Shown in pieces: positions 49,701 through 63,400 of a stretch of DNA of 64,000 nt; the first letter of the stretch is position 1; the number at the start of each line of letters is the position of its first letter. A program made the translations under genes and the position numbers. This stretch comes from Lotus japonicus (taxonomy: Eukaryota; Streptophyta; Magnoliopsida; Fabales; Fabaceae): NCBI RefSeq assembly GCF_012489685.1, contig NC_080042.1:39127158-39191157 (forward strand). Reading direction: 5' to 3'. Below the pieces are notes generated by a model, which saw only the letters and a list, made by a program, of their open reading frames with translations, was not told the DNA's origin and did not search any database.

Positions 49701-52041
49701 ACTAGGACAAAAGTAGAAAGAGGCCCACAAGCTTTTGAGAGGACATAAATTTATAATCGTGTTAGTAATCTATTGTATGTGATATGAGTTCGTAAAGCTC
49801 AACTAAAACTTAGTACAAATGGAGAATTGTAACGAAATAAGTAGAGTAGGAACAAAGGAGAAAGAGGCCAAAATATTGCTTTTGAGTGGAGAAATTCATC
49901 CCTAATGACCAAAAGTGTCTTGTTGTACCATAATAAGTTTAAGCTCATGATATTGCTCCATCGAATGTGATGCAAATTCGTAGAGCTCAACTAAATGTCG
50001 GTGTTTAAGGATAAGGGTTAAGGGTCTAGGGTTTAGGTTTTAGAGTTTGACAAAAGTGTAAAGAGGCAAACAAGCTTTTGAGAGGACATAAACTTAAAAT
50101 CGTGTTGTTAATCTATTGTATGTGATATGAGTTCGTAAAGCTCAACTAAAACTTACTACATTTGGAGAATTGTAACGAAATAAGTAGAGTAGGAACAAAG
50201 GAGAAAGAGGCCAAAATATTGATTTTGAGTTGAGAAATTCGTCCCTAATGACCATAAGTGTCTTGTTGTACCACTATAAGTTTAAGCTCATGATATTCCT
50301 CCATCGAATGTGATGCAAGTTCGTTGAGCTCAACTAAATGTCGGGGTTTATGGATAAGGGTTTAGGTTTTAGAGTTGGACAAAAGTATAAAGAGGCAAAC
50401 AAGCTTTTGAGAGGACATAAATTTAATATCGTGTTGTTAATCTATTGTATGTGATATGAGTTCGTAGAGCTCAACTAAAACTTACTACAAATGGAGAATT
50501 GTTACGAAATAAGTAGAGTAGGAACAATGGAGAAAGAGGCCAAAATATTGATTTTGAGTGGAGAAATTCGTCCCTAATGACCAAAAGTGTCTTGTTGTAC
50601 CACAATAAGTTTAAGCTCATGATATTCCTCCATCGAATGTGATGCAAGTTCGTAGAGCTCAACTAAATGTCGGGGTTTAAGGATAAGGGTTTAGGTTTTA
50701 GAGTTGGACAAAAGTATAAAGAGGCATACAAGCTTTTGAGAGAACATAAATTTAAAATCGTGTTGTTAATCTATTGTATGTGATATGAGTTCGTAGAGCT
50801 CAACTAAAACTTACTACAAATGGAGAATTGTAACGAAATAAGTAGAGTAGGAACAAAGGAGAAAGAGGCCAAAATATTGCATTTGAGTGGAGAAATTCGC
50901 CCCTAATGACCAAAAGTGTCTTGTTGCACGACAATAAGATTAAGCTCATGATATTCCACGATCGAATGTTATGCAAGTTCGCAGAGCTCAACTAAGTGTC
51001 GGTGTTTAGGGTTGGGTTTAGGGTTTAGGTTTTAAACTAGGACAAAAGTAGAAAGAGGCCCGCAAGCTTTTGAGAGGACATAAATTTATAATCGTGTTAG
51101 TAATCTATTGTATGTGATTTGAGTTCGTAAAGCTCAACTAAAACTTAGTACAAATGGAGAATTGTAACGAAATAAGTAGAGTAGGAACAAAGGAGAAAGA
51201 GGCCAAAATATTGCTTTTGAGTGGAGAAATTCATCCCTAATGACCAAAAGTGTCTTGTTGTGCCATAATAAGTTTAAGCTCATGATATTGCTCCATCGAA
51301 TGTGATGCAAGTTCATAGAGCTCAACTAAATGTCGGTGTTTAAGGATAAGGGTTAAGGGTTTAGGGTTTATGTTTTAGAGTTGGACAAAAGTATAAAGAG
51401 GCAAACAAGCTTTTGAGAGGACATAAATTTAAAATCGTGTTGTTAATCTATTGTATGTGATATGAGTTCGTAGAGCTCAACTAAAACTTACTACAACTGG
51501 AGAATTGTAACGAAATAAGTAGAGTAGGAACAAAGGAGAAAAGGCCAAAATATTGCTTTTGAGTGGAGAAATTCGTCCCTAATGACCAAAAGTGTCTTGT
51601 GGTACCACAATAAGTTTAAGCTCATGATATTCCTCCATCGAATGTGATGCAAGTTCGTTGAGCTCAACTAAATGTCGGGGTTTAAGGATAAGGGTTAAGG
51701 GTTTAGGGTTTAGGGTTTAGAGTTGGACAAAAGTATAAAGAGGCAAATAGCTTTTGAGAGGACATAAACTTAAAATCGTGTTGTTAATCTATTGTATGTG
51801 ATATGAGTTCGTAGAGCTCAACTAAAACTTACTACAAATCGAGAATTGTAACGAAATAAGTAGAGTAGGAACAAAGGAGAAAGAGGCCAAAATATTACTT
51901 TTGAGTGGAGAAATTCGTCCCTAATGACCAAAAGTGTCTTGTTGTACCACAATAAGTTTAAGCTCATGATATTCCTCCATCGAATGTGTTGCAAGTTCGT
52001 TGAGCTCAACTAAATGTCGGGGTTTAAGGATAAGGGTTAAG
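43779..52041 (+). repeat. Satellite B array, right block
   Basis: The monomer interrupted at 40492 resumes here with the second GAGAA, and about 24 more copies follow. Many units carry private variants rare in the left part of the array: GTTCGTAAAGCTCAAC with CTTAGTACAAATGG, GAAATTCATCCC, CCATAATAAG, and the expanded heptamer tract ending AAACTAGGAC. The same variants occur just before the insertion (39.3-39.6 kb), so the insertion did not create the subfamily border. Ends at 52041 inside the heptamer tract of its last unit. Confidence 0.96.
46424..51325 (+). repeat. ~2.02-kb six-unit periodicity in the right satellite B block
   Basis: Distinct units recur at about 2.02 kb: GTTACGAAATAAG or similar units starting 46424, 48442 and 50471, units with GCATTTGAGTGG at 46753, 48771 and 50800, and CTTAGTACAAATGG units at 47087, 49113 and 51134. 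Intermediate units are partly rearranged, so this is an emerging or decaying HOR rather than a clean one. Confidence 0.65.
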
Positions 52042-55000
52042 ACGTTTCGCCCAAATTGTTCGTAGAGCTGCTCGACGGGAACATAACTCGAACAAATTTA
52101 CAGTCCTGAAATGTTCCAAATTTTTGTCCACAGTTTATGGGACTAAAATTAGGGACTGTGCCCCAGTTTCGTCGAATTCGCGCGCAGGAATTTTGTTTTA
52201 TAAACGTTTCGCCCAAATTGTTCGTAGAGCTGCTCGACGAGAACATAACTCGAACAAATGTACAGTCCTGAAATGTTCCAAATTTTTGTCCACAGTTTAA
52301 GGGACTAAAATTAGGGACTATGCCCCAGTTTCGTCAAATTCGCGCGCACGTATTTTGTTTTACGAAAGTTTCGCCCAAATTGTTCGTAGAGTTGCTTGAC
52401 GGGAACATAACTCGAACAAATGTGCAGTCTTGAAATGTTCCAAATTTTTTTCCACAGTTTAAGGGACAAAAATTAGGGATTGTGCCCCAGTTTCGTCGAA
52501 TACGCGCGCATGAATTTTGTTTTACGAACGTTTCGCCCAAATTGTTCGTAGAGCTGCTTGACGGGATCATAACTCGAACAAATGTGCAGTCTTGAAATGT
52601 TCCAAATTTTTGTCCACAGTTTAAGGGACTAATATTAGGGACTGTGCCCCAGTTTCGTCGAATTCGCGCGCAGGAATTTTGTTTTACGAACGTTTCGCCC
52701 AAATTGTTCGTAGAGCTGCTTGACAGGAATATAACTCGAACAAATGTGCAGTTCTGAAATGTTCCAAATTTTTGTCCACAGTTTAAGGTACTAAAATTTC
52801 TGACTGTACCCCAGTTTCGTCGAATTCGCGCGCAAGAATTTTGTTTTATAATCGTTTCGCCCAAATTGTTCGTAGAGCTGCTCGACGGGAACATAACTAG
52901 AACAAATGTGCAGTCTTGAAATGTTCCAAATTTTTGTCCACAGTTTAAGGGACTAAAATTAGGGACTGTGCCCCAGTTTCGTCGAATTTCCCCGCAAGAA
53001 TTTTGTTTTACGAACGTTTCGCCCAAATTGTTCGTAGAGCTGCTCGACGGGAACATAACTCGAACAAATGTGCAGTCCTGAAATGTTCAAAATTTTTGTC
53101 CACAGTTTAAGGGACTAAAATCAGGGACTGTACCCCAGTTTCGTCGAATTCGCGCGCAAGAATTTTGTTTTACGAATGTTTCGCCCAAATTGTTCGTAGA
53201 GCTGCTCGACAGGAACAGAACTCGAACAAATGTGCAGTCCTGGAATGTTCCAAATTTTTGTCCACAATTTAAGGGACTAAAATTAGGGACTGTGCCCCAG
53301 TTTCGTCGAATTCGCGCGCAGGAATTTTGTTTTACGAAAGTTTCGCCCAAATTGTTCGTAGAGCTGCTCGGCGGGAACATAACTCGAACAAATGAGCAAT
53401 CCTGATATGTTTCAAATTTTTGTCCACAGTTTAAGGGACTAAAATTAGGGACTGTGCCCCAGTTTCGTCGAATTCGCGCGCAGGAATTTTGTTTTACGAA
53501 AGTTTAGCCCAAATTGTTCGTAGAGCTGCTCGACGGGAACATAACTCGAACAAATGTGCAGTCCTGAAATGTTCCAAATTTTTGTCCACAGTTTAAGGGA
53601 CTAATATTAGGGACTGTGCCCCAGTTTCGTCGAATTCGCGCGCAGGAATTTTGTTTTACGAACGTTTCGCCCAAATTTTTCGTAGAGCTGCTTGACAGGA
53701 ACATAACTCAAACAAATGTGCAGTTATGAAATGTTCCAAATTTTTGACACAGTTTAAGGGACTAAAATTTCTAACTGTACCCCAGTTTCGTCGAATTCGC
53801 GCGCAAGAATTTTGTTTTATAATCGTTTCGCCAAATTGTTCGTAGAGCTGCTCGACGGGAACATAACTCGAACAAATGTGCAGTCCTGAAATGTTCCAAA
53901 TTTTTGTCCACAGTTTAAGTGACTCAAATTAGGGACTGTGCCCCATTTTCGTCGAATTCGCGCGCAGGAATTTTGTTTTACGAACGTTTCGCCCAAATTG
54001 TTCGTAGAGCTGCTTGACGGGAACAGAACTCGAACAAATGTGCAGTCCTGGAATGTTCCAAATTTTTGTCCACAGTTTAAGGGACTAAAATCAGGGACTG
54101 TACCCCAGTTTCGTCGAATTCGCGCGCAAGAATTTTGTTTTACGAATGTTTCGCCCAAATTGTTCGTAGAGCTCCTCGACAGGAACAGAACTCGAACAAA
54201 TGTGCAGTCCTGGAATGTTCCAAATTTTTGTCCACAATTTAAGGGACTAAAATTAGGGACTGTGCCCCAGTTTCGTCGAATTCGCGCGCAGGAATTTTGT
54301 TTTACGAAAGTTTCGCCCAAATTGTTCGTAGAGCTGCTCGACGGGAACATAACTCGAACAAATGAGCAATCCTGATATGTTTCAAATTTTTGTCCACAGT
54401 TTAAGGGACTAAAATTAGGGACTGTGCCCCAGTTTCGTTGAATTCGCGCGCAGGAATTTTGTTTTACGAAAGTTTCACCCAAATTGTTCGTAGAGCTGCT
54501 CGACGGGAACAGAACTCGAACAAATGTGTAGTCCTGAAATGTTCAAAATTTTTGTCCACAGTTTAAGGGACTAAAATTAGGGACTGTGCCCCAGTTTCGT
54601 CGAATTCGCGCGCAGGAATTTTGTTTTATAAACGTTTCGCCCAAATTGTTCGTAGAGCTGCTCGACGGGAACATAACTCGAACAAATTTGCAGTGCTGAA
54701 ATGTTCAAAATTTTTGTCCACAGTTTAAGGGATTAAAATTAGGGATTGTGCCCCAGTTTCGTCGAATTCGCGCGCAGTAATTTTGTTTTATAAACGTTTC
54801 GCCCAAATTGTTCGTAGAGCTGCTCGACGGGAACATAACTCGAACAAATGTACTGTCCTGAAATGTTCCAAATTTTTGTCCACAGTTTAAGGGACTAAAA
54901 TTAGGGACTGTGCCCCAGCTTTTTCGAATTCGCGCGCACGTATTTTGTTTTACGAAAGTTTCGCCCAAATTGTTTGTAGAGCTGTTTGACGGGAACATAA

Positions 55001-57000
55001 CTCGAACAAATGTGCAGTCTTAAAATGTTCCAAATTTTTTTCCACAGTTTAAGGGAATAAAATTAGGGACTGTGCCCCAACTTCGTCGAATACGCGCGCA
55101 GGAATTTTGTTTTACGAACGTTTAGCCCAAATTGTTCGTAGAGCTGCTTGACGGGAACATAACTCGAACAAATGTGCAGTCTTGAAATGTTCCAAATTTT
55201 TGTCCACAGTTTAAGAGACTAAAATTAGGTACTGTGCCCCAGTTTCGTCGAATTCGCGCGCATGAATTTTGTTTTACGAATGTTTCGCCCAAATTGTTCG
55301 TAGAGCTGCTCGATGGGAACATATCTCGAACAAATGTGCAGTCCTGATATGTTCCAAACTTTTTTCCACAGTTTAAGGGACTAAAATTAGGGACTGTGCC
55401 CCAGTTTCGTCGAATACGCGCGCAGGAATTTTGTTTTACGAACGTTTCGCCCAAATTGTTCGTAGAGCTGCTTGACGGGAACATAACTCGAACAAATGTG
55501 CAGATCTGAAATGTTCCAAATTTTTGTCCACAGTTTAAGGGACTAAACTTAGGGACTGTGCCCCAGTTTCGTCGAATTCGCGCGCAAGAATTTTGTTTTA
55601 AAATCGTTTTGCCCAAATTTTTCGTAGAGCTGCACGACGGGAACATAACTCGAACAAATGTGCAGTCCTGAAATGTTCCAAATTTTTTGTCCACAGTTTA
55701 AGGGACTAAAATTAGGGATTGTGCCCCAGTTTCGTCGAATTTGCGCGCAAGAATTATTTTTTACGAACGTTTCGCCCAAATTGTTCGTAGAACTGCTCGA
55801 CGGGAACATAACTCGAACAAATGTGCAGTCCTGAAATGTTCCAAATTTTTGTCCACAGTTTAAGGAACTAAAATTAGGGACTGTGCCCCAGTTTCGTCGA
55901 ATTCGCGCGCAAGAATTTTGTTTTACGAAAGTTTCACCCAAATTGTTCGTAGAGCTGCTTGACGGGAACATAACTCGAACAAATGTGCAGTCTTGAAATT
56001 GTTCGTAGAGTTGCTTGACGGGAACATAACTCGAACAAATGTGCAGTCCTGAAATGTTCCAAATTTTTGTCCACAGTTTAAGGGACTAAAATTAGGGACT
56101 GGGCCCCTGTTTCGTCGAATTCGCGCGCAAGAATTTTGTTTTACGAAAGTTTCGCCCAAATTGTTCGTAGAGCTGCTCGACGGGAACATAACTCGAACAA
56201 ATGTGCAGTCCTGAAATGTTCCAAATTTTTGTCCACAGTTTAAGGGACTAAAATTAGGGACTGTGCCCCAGTTTCGTCGAATTTGCGCGCAAGAATTTTG
56301 TTTTACGAATGTTTCGCCCAAATTGTTCGTAGAGCTGCTCGACGGGAAGAGAACTCGAACAAATGTGCAGTCCTGGAATGTTCCAAATTTTTGTCCACAG
56401 TTTAAGGGTCTAAAATTAGGGACTGTGCCCCAGTTTCGTCGAATTCGCGCGCAGGAATTTTGTTTTACGAAAGTTTCGCCCAAATTGTTCGTAGAGCTGC
56501 TCGACGGGAACAGAACTCGTACAAATGTGCAGTCCTGAAATTTTCCAAATTTTTGTCCACAGTTTAAGGGACTTAAATTAGGGATTGTGCCCCAGTTTCG
56601 TCGAATTCGCGCGCAGGAATTTTGTTTTATAAACGTTTCGCCCAAATTGTTCGTAGAGCTGCTCGACGGGAACATAACTCGAACAAATTTGCAGCCCTGA
56701 AATGTTCCAAATTTTTGTCCACAGTTTAAGGGACTAAAATTAGGGACTGTGCCCCAGTTTCGTCGAATTCGCGCGCAGGAATTTTGTTTTATAAACGTTT
56801 CGCCCAAATTGTTCGTAGAGCTGCTCGACGGGAACATAACTCGAACAAATGTACAGTCCTGAAATGTTCCAAATTTTTGTCCACAGTTTAAGGGACTAAA
56901 ATTAGGGACTGTGCCCCAGTTTCGTCGAATTCGCGCGCACGTATTTTGTTTTACGAAAGTTTAGCCCAAATTGTTCGTAGAGCTGTTTGACGGGAACATA

Positions 57001-57056
57001 ACTCGAACAAATGTGCAGTCTTGAAATTGTTCGTAGAGCTGCTTGACGGGAACATA
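57001..57056 (-). repeat. 56-bp truncated satellite A monomer (type example, right block)
   Basis: GCAGTCTTGAAATTGTTCG joins the region just before GTTCC to the start of the CAAATTGTTCG block, removing 106 bp. Similar junctions lie near 55.99, 57.73, 58.59, 59.14, 59.35, 60.06, 61.73, 61.95, 62.49 and 62.71 kb. The EcoRI site and the CENP-B-box-like segment are lost, as in the 93-bp unit of the left block, though the breakpoints differ. Confidence 0.82.
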
Positions 57057-60000
57057 ACTCGAACAAATGTGCAGTCCTGAAATGTTCCAAATTTTTGTCC
57101 ACAGTTTAAGGGATAAAATTAGGGACTGTGCCCCAGTTTCGTCGAATTCGCGCGCACGTATTTTGTTTTACGAAAGTTTCGCCCAAATTGTTCGTAGAGC
57201 TGCTTGACGGGAACATAACTCGAACAAATGTGCAGTCTTGAAATGTTCCAAATTTTTTTCCACAGTTTAAGGGACTAAAATTAGGGACTGTGCCCCAGTT
57301 TCGTCGAATACGCGCGCAGGAATTTTGTTTTACTAACGTTTCGCCCAAATTGTTCGTAGAGATGCTTGACAGGAACATAACTCGAACAAATGTGCAGTTC
57401 TGAAATGTTCCAAATTTTTGTCCACAGTTTAAGGGACTAAAATTAGGGACTGTGCCCTAGTTTCGTCGAATTCGCGCGCAAGAATTTTGTTTTATAATCG
57501 TTTTGCCCAAATTTTTCGTAGAGCTGCTCGACGGGAACATAACTCGAACAAATGTGCAGTCCTGAAATGTTCCAAATTTTTGTCCACAGTTTAAGGGACT
57601 AAAATTAGGGACTGTGCCCCAGTTTCGTCGAATTCGCGCGCAAGAATTTTGTTTTACGAAAGTTTCACCCAAATTGTTCGTAGAGCTGCTTGACGGGAAC
57701 ATAACTCGAACAAATGTGCAGTTTGGAAATTGTTCGTAGAGCTGCTTGACGGGAACATAACTTGAACAAATGTGCAGTCTTGAAATGTTCCAAATTTTTT
57801 TCCACAGTTTAAGGGACTAAAATTAGGGACTGTGCCCCAGTTTCGTCGAATACGCGCGCAGGAATTTTGTTTTACTAACGTTTCGCCCAAATTGTTCGTA
57901 GAGATGCTTGACAGGAACATAACTCGAACAAATGTGCAGTTCTGAAATGTTCCAAATTTTTGTCCACAGTTTAAGGGACTAAAATTAGGGACTATGCCCT
58001 AGTTTCGTCGAATTCGCGCGCAGGAATTTTGTTTTATAAACGTTTCGCCCAAATTGTTCGTAGAGCTGCTCGACGGGAACATAACTCGAACAAATTTGCA
58101 GTCCTGAAATGTTCAAAATTTTTGTCCACAGTTTAAGGGACTAAAATTAGGGACTGTGCCCCAGTTTCGTTGAATTCGCGCGCAGGAATTTTGTTTTATA
58201 AACGTTTCGCCCAAATTGTTCGTAGAGCTGCTCGACGGGAACATAACTCGAACAAATGTACTGTCCTGAAATGTTCCAAATTTTTGTCCACAGTTTAAGG
58301 GACTAAAATTAGGGACTGTGCCCCAGCTTTTTCGAATTCGCGCGCACGTATTTTGTTTTACGAAAGTTTCGCCCAAATTGTTTGTAGAGCTGTTTGACGG
58401 GAACATAACTCGAACAAATGTGCAGTCTTAAAATGTTCCAAATTTTTTTCCACAGTTTAAGGGAATAAAATTAGGGACTGTGCCCCAGTTTCGTCGAATA
58501 CGCGCGCAGGAATTTTGTTTTACGAACGTTTCGCCCAAATTGTTCGTAGAGCTGCTTGACGGGAACATAACTCGAACAAATGTGCAGTCTTGAAATTGTT
58601 CGTAGAGCTGCTTGACGGGAACATAACTCGAACAAATGTGCAATATTGAAAAGTTCCAAATTTTTGTCCACAGTTTAAGGGACTAAAATTAGGGACTGTG
58701 CCCCAGCTTTTTCGAATTCGCGCGCACGTATTTTGTTTTACGAAAGTTTCGCCCAAATTGTTTGTAGAGCTGTTTGACGGGAACATAACTCGAACAAATG
58801 TGCAGTCTTAAAATGTTCCAAATTTTTCTCCACAGTTTAAGGGAATAAAATTAGGGACTGTGCCCCAGTTTCGTCGAATACGCGCGCAGGAATTTTGTTT
58901 TACGAACGTTTAGCCCAAATTGTTCGTAGAGCTGCTTGACGGGAACATAACTCGAACAAATGTGCAGTCTTGAAATGTTCCAAATTTTTGTCCACAGTTT
59001 AAGAGACTAAAATTAGGTACTGTGCCCCAGTTTCGTCGAATTCGCGCGCATGAATTTTGTTTTACGAACGTTTCACCCAAATTGTTCGTAGAGCTGCTTG
59101 ACGGGAACATAACTCGAACAAATGTGCAGTCTGGAAATTGTTCGTAGAGCTGCTTGACGGGAACATAACTTGAACAAATGTGCAGTTCTGAAATGTTCCA
59201 AATTTTTGTCCACAGTTTAAGGGACTAAAATTAGTGACTGTGCCCCAGTTTCGTCGAATTCGCGCGCAGGAATTTGTTTTACGAACGTTTCGCCCAAATT
59301 GTTCGTAGAGCTGCTTGACGGGAACACAACTCGAACAAAAGTGCAGTCTTGAAATTGTTCGTAGAGCTGCTTGACGGGAACATAACTCGAACAAATGTGC
59401 AATATTGAAAAGTTCCAAATTTTTGTCCACAGTTTAAGGGACTAAAATTAGGGACTGTGCCCTAGTTTCGTCGAATTCGCGGGCAGGAATTTTGTTTTAC
59501 GAACGTTTCGCCCAAATTGTTAGTAGAGCTGCTTGACGGGAACATAATTCGAACAAATGTGCAGTCCTGGAATGTTCCAAATTTTTGTCCACAGTTAAAG
59601 GGACTAAAATTAGGGACTTTGCCCCAGTTTCGTCGAATTCGCGCGTAGGAATTTTGTTTTACGAAAGTTTCGCCCAAATTGTTCGTAGAGCTGCTCGACG
59701 GGAACATAACTCGAACAAATTAGAAGTCCTGAAATGTTTCAAATTTTTGTCCACAGTTTAAGGGACTCAAATTAGGGACTGTGCCCCAGTTTCGTCGAAT
59801 TCGCGAGCAGGAATTTTGTTTTACGATAGTTTCGCCCAAATTGTTCGTAGAGCTGCTCGACAGGAAAAGAACTCGAACAAATGAGCAGTCGTGACATTTT
59901 CCAAATTTTTGTCCACAGTTTAAGGGACTAAAATTAGGGACTGTGCCCCAGTTTCGCCGAATTCGCCCGCAGGAATTTTGTTTTACGAAAGTTTCACCCA

Positions 60001-60439
60001 AATTGTTCGTAGAGCTGCTTGACGGGAACATAACTCGAACAAATGTGCAGTCTTGAAATTGTTCGTAGAGCTGCTTCACGGGAACATAACTCGAACAAAT
60101 GTGCAATCCTGAAATGTTTCAAATTTTTGTCCACAGTTTAAGGGACTAAAATTAGGGACTGTGCCCCAGTTTCGTCGAATTCGCGCGCAGGAATTTTGTT
60201 TTATAAACGTTTCGCCCAAATTGTTCGTAGAGCTGCTCGACGGGAACATAACTCGAACAAATGTACAGTCCTGAAATGTTCCAAATTTTTTTCCACAGTT
60301 TAAGGGACTAAAATTAGGGACTGTGCCCCAGTTTCGTCGAATACGCGCGCAGGAATTTTGTTTTACTAACGTTTCGCCCAAATTGTTCGTAGAGATGCTT
60401 GACAGGAACATAACTCGAACAAATGTGCAGTTCTGAAAT

Positions 60440-63400
60440 GTTCCAAATTTTTGTCCACAGTTTAAGGGACTAAAATTAGGGACTGTGCCCTAGTTTCGTC
60501 GAATTCGCGCGCAGGAATTTTGTTTTATAAACGTTTCGCCCAAATTGTTCGTAGAGCTGCTCGACGGGAACATAACTCGAACAAATTTGCAGTCCTGAAA
60601 TGTTCAAAATTTTTGTCCACAGTTTAAGGGACTAAAATTAGGGACTGTGCCCCAGTTTCGTTGAATTCGCGCGCAGGAATTTTGTTTTATAAACGTTTCG
60701 CCCAAATTGTTCGTAGAGCTGCTCGACGGGAACATAACTCGAACAAATGTACTGTCCTGAAATGTTCCAAATTTTTGTCCACAGTTTAAGGGACTAAAAT
60801 TAGGGACTGTGCCCCAGCTTTTTCGAATTCGCGCGCACGTATTTTGTTTTACGAAAGTTTCGCCCAAATTGTTTGTAGAGCTGTTTGACGGGAACATAAC
60901 TCGAACAAATGTGCAGTCTTAAAATGTTCCAAATTTTTTTCCACAGTTTAAGGGAATAAAATTAGGGACTGTGCCCCAGTTTCGTCGAATACGCGCGCAG
61001 GAATTTTGTTTTACGAACGTTTAGCCCAAATTGTTCGTAGAGCTGCTTGACGGGAACATAACTCGAACAAATGTGCAGTCCTGAAATGTTCAAAATTTTT
61101 GTCCACAGTTTAAGGGACTAAAATTAGGGACTGTGCCCCAGTTTCGTCGAATTCGCGCGCACGTATTTTGTTTTACGAAAGTTTCGCCCAAATTGTTCGT
61201 AGAGCTGCTTGACGGGAACATAACTCGAACAAATGTGCAGTCTTGAAATGTTCCAAATTTTTTTCCACAGTTTAAGGGACTAAAATTAGGGACTGTGCCC
61301 CAGTTTCGTCGAATACGCGCGCAGGAATTTTGTTTTACTAACGTTTCGCCCAAATTGTTCGTAGAGATGCTTGACAGGAACATAACTCGAACAAATGTGC
61401 AGTTCTGAAATGTTCCAAATTTTTGTCCACAGTTTAAGGGACTAAAATTAGGGACTGTGCCCTAGTTTCGTCGAATTCGCGCGCAAGAATTTTGTTTTAT
61501 AATCGTTTTGCCCAAATTTTTCGTAGAGCTGCTCGACGGGAACATAACTCGAACAAATGTGCAGTCCTGAAATGTTCCAAATTTTTGTCCACAGTTTAAG
61601 GGACTAAAATTAGGGACTGTGCCCCAGTTTCGTCGAATTCGCGCGCAAGAATTTTGTTTTACGAAAGTTTCACCCAAATTGTTCGTAGAGCTGCTTGACG
61701 GGAACATAACTCGAACAAATGTGCAGTTTGGAAATTGTTCGTAGAGCTGCTTGACGGGAACATAACTTGAACAAATGTGCAGTTCTGAAATGTTCCAAAT
61801 TTTTGTCCACAGTTTAAGGGACTAAAATTAGTGACTGTGCCCCAGTTTCGTCGAATTCGCGCGCAGGAATTTGTTTTACGAACGTTTCGCCCAAATTGTT
61901 CGTAGAGCTGCTTGACGGGAACATAACTCGAACAAATGTGCAGTCTTGAAATTGTTCGTAGAGCTGCTTGACGGGAACATAACTCGAACAAATGTGCAAT
62001 ATTGAAAAGTTCCAAATTTTTGTCCACAGTTTAAGGGACTAAAATTAGGGACTGTGCCCCAGCTTTTTCGAATTCGCGCGCACGTATTTTGTTTTACGAA
62101 AGTTTCGCCCAAATTGTTTGTAGAGCTGTTTGACGGGAACATAACTCGAACAAATGTGCAGTCTTAAAATGTTCCAAATTTTTTTCCACAGTTTAAGGGA
62201 ATAAAATTAGGGACTGTGCCCCAGTTTCGTCGAATACGCGCGCAGGAATTTTGTTTTACGAACGTTTAGCCCAAATTGTTCGTAGAGCTGCTTGACGGGA
62301 ACATAACTCGAACAAATGTGCAGTCTTGAAATGTTCCAAATTTTTGTCCACAGTTTAAGAGACTAAAATTAGGTACTGTGCCCCAGTTTCGTCGAATTCG
62401 CGCGCATGAATTTTGTTTTACGAACGTTTCACCCAAATTGTTCGTAGAGCTGCTTGACGGGAACATAACTCGAACAAATGTGCAGTCTGGAAATTGTTCG
62501 TAGAGCTGCTTGACGGGAACATAACTTGAACAAATGTGCAGTTCTGAAATGTTCCAAATTTTTGTCCACAGTTTAAGGGACTAAAATTAGTGACTGTGCC
62601 CCAGTTTCGTCGAATTCGCGCGCAGGAATTTGTTTTACGAACGTTTCGCCCAAATTGTTCGTAGAGCTGCTTGACGGGAACACAACTCGAACAAAAGTGC
62701 AGTCTTGAAATTGTTCGTAGAGCTGCTTGACGGGAACATAACTCGAACAAATGTGCAATATTGAAAAGTTCCAAATTTTTGTGCACAGTTTAAGGGACTA
62801 AAATTAGGGACTGTGCCCTAGTTTCGTCGAATTCGCGCGCAGGAATTTTGTTTTATAAACGTTTCGCCCAAATTGTTCGTAGAGCTGCTCGACGGGAACA
62901 TAACTCGAACAAATTTGCAGTCCTGAAATGTTCAAAATTTTTGTCCACAGTTTAAGGGACTAAAATTAGGGACTGTGCCCCAGTTTCGTTGAATTCGCGC
63001 GCAGGAATTTTGTTTTATAAACGTTTCGCCCAAATTGTTCGTAGAGCTGCTCGACGGGAACATAACTCGAACAAATGTACTGTCCTGAAATGTTCCAAAT
63101 TTTTGTCCACAGTTTAAGGGACTAAAATTAGGGACTGTGCCCCAGCTTTTTCGAATTCGCGCGCACGTATTTTGTTTTACGAAAGTTTCGCCCAAATTGT
63201 TTGTAGAGCTGTTTGACGGGAACATAACTCGAGCAAATGTGCAGTCTTAAAATGTTCCAAATTTTTTTCCACAGTTTAAGGGAATAAAATTAGGGACTGT
63301 GCCCCAGTTTCGTCGAATACGCGCGCAGGAATTTTGTTTTACGAACGTTTAGCCCAAATTGTTCGTAGAGCTGCTTGACGGGAACATAACTCGAACAAAT

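Noticed and set aside
16343..52009. A 63-codon minus-strand frame repeated dozens of times in satellite B
   Set aside because: It recurs at the monomer period, opens at a TTG rather than an ATG, has no recognisable domain and tolerates frameshifts in many copies. It is a by-product of the repeat, not a gene family.
16142..52041. True telomere or long interstitial telomeric array
   Set aside because: Heptamers come in runs of only five to eight and are degenerate, embedded in each ~340-bp unit; no extended TTTAGGG array is present.
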